Source: Ceratodon purpureus
Lineage: Eukaryota > Streptophyta > Bryopsida > Pseudoditrichales > Ditrichaceae
Length of the DNA: 64,000 nucleotides
Assembly (NCBI GenBank): GCA_014871385.1
Contig: CM026431.1
Span: forward strand, 10,379,729 to 10,443,728
Reading direction: 5' to 3'
The notes below the pieces were generated by a model. That model did not search any database, was not told the DNA's origin, and worked only from the letters and a program-made list of their open reading frames with translations. Below are positions 57,444 through 64,000 of the stretch, in pieces. A program made the translations under genes and the position numbers. Position 1 is the stretch's first letter; each line of letters opens with the position of its first letter.

Positions 57444-57940
57444 TGGCTAATGGTTCATACACTTACAGATTTTCAGATTTTGATGATACATAAAGTTGAT
57501 ATAATTTAATATAAAATTCATATCATACTAATGTTAAAATTATATAAGTTTAATACTAAATATTTTTATCAATATTGTATAAAATTAACACCAAGTATTT
57601 TATCACTATAAATTTCATATGTTTTTTTTTCAACAAAGAATTAATATCCAATTTTTTAGTTATAAATTTCATAGTATGTAATGGATGTTATAAATTTTAT
57701 ATAAAATGTATGTCCGAGAATTAATACAGTTTTCATATTAAAAAAAATTACGTAAATTCTATGTGACAGGAACCACCAAAGAACAGGAAATCAATGTCAA
57801 GTTCACATTGATTATTTTTTAGTCAATTTATTATGAAATTTATATAAAATTTTACAAGGCAGACTTTCCTGATGTAGTGATGATCGCGGGCAGACAACCG
57901 GTCGAGGCCAATTCCAAATACTTAAAAAGGGATTCATACC
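57444..57940. other. AT-rich flank upstream of UTP11
   Basis: AT-rich, with TTATATAAAATT-type stretches like those near 53.8 kb on the other side of the chimeric locus. No gene seen. Confidence 0.4.
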
Positions 57941-58024
57941 CGTTCCAGGGTATAAATGTTCATACCCAGTTCAGGGTATCGGAGATCGGGTATGTTAACG
58001 TAAACGCGGAGGGTTTAGGGTTTA
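57938..58024 (+). promoter_or_regulatory. UTP11 core promoter: TATA box, paired ATACCC/GGGTAT inverted repeats, telo-box
   Basis: ATACCC-6 bases-GGGTAT occurs twice (about 57937 and 57963), and the first GGGTAT overlaps TATAAAT at 57951, about 208 bases before the ATG. Another GGGTAT follows near 57988. GGGTTTAGGGTTTA at 58011-58024 is a double telo-box in reverse orientation, typical of plant ribosome-biogenesis genes. Confidence 0.6.
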
Positions 58025-58158
58025 GTGGCGATGCAGGAAGCAGACTTATCGAAGTCTCGTTTTCGCAGCGATTGTGCGAGCTCTGCGAGGGCGAGGCAAT
58101 TGACAAGACGACGGTGGTGAGTCGCCTCACAGGTTGAGCTTCAGGTCCAGCAGGAGCC

Positions 58159-58839
58159 ATGTCGTCGCTACGGAAGGCGAGCAAGGCCGCGGCGGGCGGG
58201 CGGGCGCACAAGGAGCGTTCGCAGCCAGGGTTCCGCTCCCGGTTCGGGCTTCTTGAGAAGCACAAGGACTATGTGCTGCGTGCGAAGGATTTCCACAAGA
58301 AGGAGCAGAATCTGCAGAAGCTGCGGGAGAAGGCGGCGAATCGGAACCCCGATGAGTTCTACTTTAAGATGGTGAACTCCCAAACGGTGAAGGGGGTTCA
58401 CCGGGAGGGGAGTGGCGCCAAAGTTTATACCGAGGAGGAGCTGAAGTTGCTGAGGTCGCAGGACGTAGGGTATTTGGTGAGCAAGGCGCAGAGTGAGCTG
58501 AAGAAGGTGGAGCGGTTGCGGTCTGCGGTGCTGCCGGTGAGCGCGAATGCGAATAAGCATGTGTTTTTTGTGGAGGATGGGGATGAGGTTGAGGGGACGC
58601 GGGAGCGGGTGGTGAGCCGGCCGGCGGAGCCGCTGCAGGTGCCGAGAGTGAGGAAGAAGGTGGCGAAGGAGATGCAGGAGCGGACTGAGAAGGCGGCAAA
58701 GCTGAAGGATATGGCTTCTGCGGTTGATTTGCAGAGGCAGCTGAGTGGGAAGGGCAGGAAGAGGAAGGTCCGGCCTAATGAATTGGAGAATCCTTCGGAC
58801 TTGCCTGTGTATAAATGGAAGATAGAGAGGAAGAAGTGA
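58159..58839 (+). CDS. UTP11: UTP11, U3 snoRNA-associated SSU processome protein
   Basis: Single exon, 226 residues, starting MSSLRKASKAAAGGRAHKER. UTP11 is a nucleolar component of the small-subunit processome needed for early 18S rRNA maturation. Family hallmarks are the RSQPGFRSRFGLLEKHKDYV segment with RAKDFHKKE, NPDEFYFKMVNSQT and DVGYLVSKAQSELKKVERLR, and the C-terminal VYKWKIERKK. It is rich in Lys, Arg and Glu and mostly helical, and the length is close to usual for the family. GC content is well above the surrounding spacer. The gene is intronless here. Confidence 0.97.
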   Translation: MSSLRKASKAAAGGRAHKERSQPGFRSRFGLLEKHKDYVLRAKDFHKKEQNLQKLREKAANRNPDEFYFKMVNSQTVKGVHREGSGAKVYTEEELKLLRSQDVGYLVSKAQSELKKVERLRSAVLPVSANANKHVFFVEDGDEVEGTRERVVSRPAEPLQVPRVRKKVAKEMQERTEKAAKLKDMASAVDLQRQLSGKGRKRKVRPNELENPSDLPVYKWKIERKK

Positions 58840-60725
58840 TTGAGTGGTTATGCTTTAGGTTGTAGAAATCTAGTGTAGTCATGACTAGTGATAGGTCGTT
58901 TTAGAAAAGACCTAATTGCAGTTGAATTAATTGCGCATGTCACGAAAGACTGTGGGAGCTGGTATCTGTGGTAAACTGCAGCAACCATGCTGCAGGTTAG
59001 GTTAGTCATGCAGGCTCTGTTTCAGTAAAAGGACTTCGAGATACCAGGGTGACAATCATTGAATATCAAATAGGTAAGAATTTTGTAGCAATATTAGGGT
59101 TCTCGGAAGCTTTGACATCTTGTTGGAAGGCATGGAACAAGTCGTTGATGATGAAGTGAGCTTTAGGAGCTCGCCGATCGGGACAGTGAGTTAATATATG
59201 GAGCTTGTGCCAAATAAGCCGAAATTTTCAAGTGGTTGAAAGAACGTTGGAAAGGATGCGGGGTTGGTCGAGTACGCAATCGAGAAGTATGTGGTCGTCT
59301 CGAAGCTTTTGCCCAAAATCTCGGTCTCAATTCTACAGGTGCCATTGATTTATCCTGCTCGTGGAGCTATGTACGAGTTGAAGCTGCAGCAGTCAAGGAT
59401 CACAGAACCGTGTTCTGGAAACTTTTTATTCGAATGCAAAGGGTATGAATCAGATCATCGTGGCCAGCAAAGAGGCCTTAAGCGAAGAAGAGGTCATGGA
59501 GGGATGTAAGGGACTGAGTTCTTGAACTATGTTCTTAGTGGAAAACTTGGGTTGCGGAGAGGAGGAAGGCAGAAGTTCATGTAGACGCCAATTTGCTGTA
59601 TTAATTCTTGACCAAGGCGGCAAGGAATGAAGAGTTTTCTGGATACCATATTTGAGAATATTAGCATTTTCCGCTACAGAACAGGTCTTTTGCTCTCTTC
59701 TTAAGTATCTCATACATGGGATACTAGTGAAAACAAAAGTACCATACAGTTTACAAACATGTGGGGTGGCGTTTGTCTTTGCGGAACATGATCCTACATG
59801 TTGATACAATTGTCAAGGTTCTGATGTACTTCTCTGCTCTTTTCACACCTGTCTTGCTCTAGGCAAGGTCCTGCAGATTGTCGAGGTGTGTCTATGTCTA
59901 CTTGGATTGCTTCCATCTCAGGGATGTTCCAGAAGATTTTTGTAGCATTCTGTCATCTTGCTCGGTAGTAGGAGGTGCACAACGCCGAGGTTCATTTTAC
60001 TCTTCCTGAGGTTTTCGCATTGCAGTCTTCAGCGCCGAGCTCCTCCTGGCATAAATGGACTTGACCCAAGGTTCAGCCAGGAATACCGAGAGGCGGATCA
60101 AGGACATTGTCGGATATCTTGGACTTAAAATTGACATTTATTAAAACAAATTCTAAACCCTAGGAATGGCTTCACATCCTTTCTGCATCAGATATTCAGA
60201 GTAAATGAAAAGCATCTGTGTATTTTATAAGGTCCATAAAGTCTTTTTCAAGTTTCTATTTAGTAAGAACAAGCTTCATGTAGGAATGCATAATGTTCAT
60301 ATGATAATGCCTTCTTCAATAATTGTTATAAAGATATACAATCAAAGGATAAATCCAGCATTCAATTTCAAATTTAAATAACCCAACTTCAAAATTGAAG
60401 TGACCATTACAGATTAATTATGATTGAAACTTGAATATATTCCAACCAATCTTATTGTAAAATGTTGAAAGGAGGTTGTTAAACTTATACCAGAAGAATG
60501 TTAGTTTACAAGATTTTAAAATATTACTATGCTAAGATAGAATTTAGAGTTCTTTTGAAAAATTTCAACTTAGTGTTTGATAAAAGCTTTGGAAAAAGGG
60601 GATACATTGTGACTGAAACTGTGCCATCCAGCTGTGAAGAGACTTTCTTGTACATCTGCATCCTCTACACCATCGCTCTAGAGTCATCTCACTATACGCC
60701 ATCAGCGAAACATCTCTGTCAAAAT
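58840..60725. other. Spacer between UTP11 and kinase copy B
   Basis: UTP11 3' UTR, then sequence with no recognised gene. Frames around 59.2-59.5 kb show no splice context or family match. From 60.1 kb it is AT-rich. Confidence 0.4.
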
Positions 60726-61973
60726 TCATGCACTTTCCATGTTTGCATATCTAGGCCCAAACCAAAGATGCCACAACTCAGTTTCCATGTCTTCAAAAGT
60801 AGGCCTCTTTGAAGGCTCTTTGTGCCAACATCTTTCTACTATTTTTCGTACTCTGAGATCTATGTAGTCTGGTAAATGAGGTCTTTCACCGTTAATAACT
60901 CTCTTCCAATCGCTCCTCCCATATCCATCAAATGGTATATGGCCTGTCAAAATTTCATAACAAGTCATAGCAAAACTATATACATCCACCTTCTCAGTCC
61001 ATATGCCTACATTCCGGTCACATGGCCTCTTTTGTAACTCCTCCAACACCTCGGGTGCTCTCCAAAATCCAGTTCCTTGAACTAACATTGCACTCTCAAA
61101 ATCTGCCACAACTGCATAATTTGTGTCTGAGTCACCATTTTTTTGCGCCAATGGAAGAAGAACATTGGCAGCTTTAAGATCTCTATGCAAGACACCTCTT
61201 TCATGCAACTCCTTTACACCACGAGCAATACAAAGCATGATCCGTATTGCATCATAATGTGAGAAGGGTGGCCCTTGATAGTTGCTCTCCTTCATCTTGA
61301 GATTGATGAGTGTTCGTAAATCACCCCAATATCTCTTCATCACAAAAGCAAACCTTCCATCCTCCAAGAAGGTTCCATTGAATATCAAACAACAAAAACC
61401 CAAAATTTCACCAAAGACAACTCCACCCTTATTAAATCTCTTATTTAAGGGTTTCTTAGTGGCAAGGGGCCATTGGCGTTGGAGGTCTGCCAATGAAAAG
61501 CCTTCCAATTTGAACACCTTCACCACACAATCATAGTCTGGCAAATCACCCTTGAGATAGTGTGTTGTGGCTTCGTAGATGTGTGCTTGGCCTCCCTCCG
61601 CAATCCTTCGCCCCAGCTTCAAAATCCCGTCTTCATCAAAATCTCTGAACGATCCAGGATATTGTTTCTTCAACTGCTCCCAAATGACTCGGTTCTCTTG
61701 GGCATGACCAGATGGCGCTGCACCATCGTCAGATCTCTGTTTCAGTTCGGACCACCCTTGCACCTTCGATGTCTCTATCGAAGCCTGTATCTCCTCCTCG
61801 CTCATGCCCGCAGTCATACACTCGCCACCTTGTGAAGAAGTCAATATCGATGCTGATATTGTGACGCATTCATCATGTGCAACGCTGGAGGACGCCACTT
61901 GCACATGTTTAGTATCTGACCCTGCGTGACCAGCATAGCATGCGGTAAAAGCTCTCGTCAGTGCTTGCCCCAT
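60726..61973 (-). CDS. Intronless protein kinase with altered DFG motif (copy B)
   Basis: Single exon, 415 residues, paralogue of the kinase at 41172-42440 in opposite orientation. Kinase landmarks: IAEGGQAHIYEA, Lys in CVVKVFK, HRDLKAANV, VADFESAM in place of DFG (Gly to Glu as in copy A), APEVL, DVYSFAMTCYEILTG and RCWHKEPSKRPTF. The start MGQALTR has Gly at position 2 and could be N-myristoylated, with a nearby Cys for palmitoylation; copy A starts MSQ and lacks this, so the two may differ in membrane attachment. The segment before the activation loop is longer here (LPLAQKNGDSDTNYA). Role inferred as signalling. Confidence 0.85.
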   Translation of the reverse strand: MGQALTRAFTACYAGHAGSDTKHVQVASSSVAHDECVTISASILTSSQGGECMTAGMSEEEIQASIETSKVQGWSELKQRSDDGAAPSGHAQENRVIWEQLKKQYPGSFRDFDEDGILKLGRRIAEGGQAHIYEATTHYLKGDLPDYDCVVKVFKLEGFSLADLQRQWPLATKKPLNKRFNKGGVVFGEILGFCCLIFNGTFLEDGRFAFVMKRYWGDLRTLINLKMKESNYQGPPFSHYDAIRIMLCIARGVKELHERGVLHRDLKAANVLLPLAQKNGDSDTNYAVVADFESAMLVQGTGFWRAPEVLEELQKRPCDRNVGIWTEKVDVYSFAMTCYEILTGHIPFDGYGRSDWKRVINGERPHLPDYIDLRVRKIVERCWHKEPSKRPTFEDMETELWHLWFGPRYANMESA

Positions 61974-62690
61974 TTATTCCCAAGTTCACGACGCCTTCTC
62001 AGTCCTCTGGGCAATGGAAATTACACCTGGGCGGATAGATCAGGCTGTGCAGACCCCTGCAACTTCAGAATTAGAACGCCATATGAAGTTAGTTGCAAAA
62101 TTCAAGAGTGTAAATGTGAAAGAGAAGAAGTAATAGATTGAAATTGTTGTTGCATCAGAAGCGTCTTGCTAAATCATCACATGCCAAACCCGCAAATCTC
62201 TCAGCAAGAGCGGACGACTAGGTTCCTTCACAAACGTATTGCATAACCCAAATGGGGAAACCAGTCGACGAATTCACAATGAATAATAACAAGTATGAAG
62301 GTCTGGTGACGCAAGCTGTCTATACACTTCGAAAGCCCACGAACAAAGCAGAGAAGAAACTGCGAAGGAGAGTAGTGAGCGTGCAACCTCGGAAACGAAC
62401 ACACTCAGGATCGGACCAACTGAACCGAGATGAAGTTCCTCCGACAGTAGATCTAACAACGAGTGGAATAATAAACGGCGAGATAGGATCCAAGCAGAGT
62501 CGGTATGTGTTGTGGAGTGCAAGACGTGCATATGATGAATACCGTTACTACAAGGAGCGTGAGAGCACAGCGCGGAGTCTGCCGATTAGAAACCTGAGAG
62601 CTGCAAAGTTCGGAGTCGTAACCCTCGCTTACCGACAGACTTGGGCAAACAGTGCAGGTCCCGGCTTCTTCACGCAACATAACATGCTTC
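60726..62690 (-). repeat. Copy B of the inverted segmental duplication
   Basis: Minus-strand counterpart of 40490-42440. The shared upstream landmarks lie near 62670 (AGCCGGGACC), 62640 (GTCTGTCGGTAAGC), 62525 (TCTTGCACTC) and 62495 (CCGACTCTGCTTGGATCC). Order and approximate distance to the kinase ATG match copy A, so the duplication took the promoter and leader with the gene. The 187-codon plus-strand frame at 62252-62815 lies antisense to this region. Confidence 0.75.
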
Positions 62691-64000
62691 TGCATGGTGT
62701 TTTGGCTGCTCCTGGACTGCAAGGACACAAAGCAAGTGGCACTGCTGTCAATATATATTTACATATGTCAAGTGCAACTTTTGTGCAAAGAACTCACATA
62801 GTCTCAATTGCTTAACCTCCATTCTTACCTTCTTTGTATTTGTCAGCTTCACAGCATACTAATCCTTGTCTGTGAGGATTTTGCAAACATGGACTTTCAG
62901 TTGAAGTAAGTTGTTCACTGTTGTAGTAAGGTAGCGAGTTTGTCCATAAATAATTTTAGAATAAGAAAATAAGAAAATAGAACTTAGTTCAAAGATATAT
63001 AATAAAAAAGTACGAAAACAATTTCTCTAATGATATTTTTTTATTTTAAATTCATAAAAGGTAATTTTTAGTTATTTTAAAAGCATCAGTATCAAAAACT
63101 AATTTTTTCTAAAATATTAAATATTCATTTAGAGGTGAACTACTGTAACCCTGTTAGGCGACACATGATTTGTTCTAGTGAAAGGACTTTCTTGTTTGAC
63201 GGGCTCTTATTTGAAGAATGAATTTTGGGTTGCAGGTTGCTACTGTTGAAATTGTTTATGTTTTATTTATTTATTTATTTAATTTTATTTTTGAGTCAAA
63301 TGGCGAAATTCCATTGCAAAACGAAGCTGTTGAAAAATGTTTGTGTGCTACCTTTGTACTATGTTAGAAGCAGCTTATGTTTTGCAATTTTGCATCACTT
63401 GGGAGAATTGTCTGTACTAAATAGATTTAACCACTTCTATTTGATGTGCCACAAGTTACAGCCAAAGAACTACAGACCACTATCGCACTTAGGATGTGAA
63501 GAAACAGAGATGTGACTCAATGTGATATTCCTTTTGAGCCGTTTTGTAGTCTCTGAGCAAGCCTCCTCAATCATATGCTCATCTCATACATTATATGGGC
63601 CATAAGGTAAGAAGTATTCATCCTCAACCTTTTTTTCCGGAAATATTCCATACTTTCTTCGAGGAAAAATATCATGACTAGCGCTATAGGATTTCACCTT
63701 CCATCATCTCTACATGGTAGTCAAATAATAGATTTATTACACCATGCAAAAATTCTTTTTTTTTGGAAGAAAGCAAAGCTCACTTCTTAAAAGTTATCAA
63801 TTGTTTAAGTGATGAGGACCCAAAATGACCACAAAACGGCTTAAAAGAAGCAGAATATGGCTAAAACAATTGATTCCATATTTTTATTATATATAATATT
63901 TGATATAATGTCCCGTTATACTCTTTTCTTTGTTATCTTGTAAGCAACTCAGCATGCTTGCCTTGCCCCACAAATATTTATTTTTTTGGAAAAACTAAAG
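62691..64000. other. AT-rich right end of the window
   Basis: No gene recognised. Contains short ATTT runs near 63260 and long AT-rich stretches. Whatever lies beyond the window cannot be judged. Confidence 0.4.

Noticed and set aside
53636-57900. Similar AT-rich stretches on both sides of the importin-11/VHA-H chimera as long terminal inverted repeats
   Set aside because: Only simple TTTATATAAATT-type similarity by eye, with no consistent ends or target duplication.
62252-62815. 187-codon plus-strand frame
   Set aside because: It lies antisense to the duplicated kinase promoter and leader, and the homologous stretch at 40.5-40.9 kb has no matching frame. It resembles no known protein.

Overview
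This is a nuclear segment of a land plant. Genes have many introns with GT-AG borders, plant-specific families are present (bacterial-type PEPC ending RNTG, U-box/ARM ligase, APCB1-type aspartic protease), and short telo-box motifs sit before two ribosome-related genes. Gene density of about one per 6 kb, AT-rich spacers and a duplicated intronless kinase family suggest a bryophyte, most likely a moss; that placement is inference.

Layout. 0.9-5.1 kb (-): SELO-type protein AMPylase, 8 exons. 5.2-8.9 kb: an 11-bp array, an ACGT-box minisatellite, a TTAA-bounded non-autonomous transposon and a long near-perfect hairpin. 9.1-10.4 kb (+): small basic protein, probably mitoribosomal. 12.6-13.3 kb (+): protein with a ZF-HD/MIF-like zinc motif plus a second Cys/His motif. 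17.5-21.5 kb (-): bacterial-type PEP carboxylase. 24.7-31.2 kb (+): F-box/LRR protein, 13 exons. 32.0-34.7 kb: microsatellite, 110-bp satellite, poly(A) tract and 90-bp minisatellite. 35.7-39.0 kb (+): membrane-anchored aspartic protease. 40.5-42.4 and 60.7-62.7 kb: inverted duplication carrying two intronless kinases and their upstream regions. 43.3-45.2 kb: a partial and a possible small membrane protein. 46.3-48.5 kb (-): U-box/ARM E3 ligase. 51.0-53.6 kb: a second TTAA-bounded element and two MITEs. 54.4-56.6 kb (-): exons of importin-11 joined to exons of V-ATPase subunit H, a chimeric gene fragment. 58.2-58.8 kb (+): UTP11.

The genes form no pathway; they are mostly single-copy housekeeping or regulatory genes. 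The less ordinary content lies in the spacers and duplications: the importin-11/VHA-H chimera, the inverted kinase duplication whose DFG glycine is lost in both copies, the two TTAA-bounded elements sharing an internal ATCCNACGGTT-like motif, the hairpin at 8.5 kb and the exact 11-bp GTAT array near the SELO start. Exon borders were read by eye from frame, splice consensus and remembered family sequences; no alignment was run.
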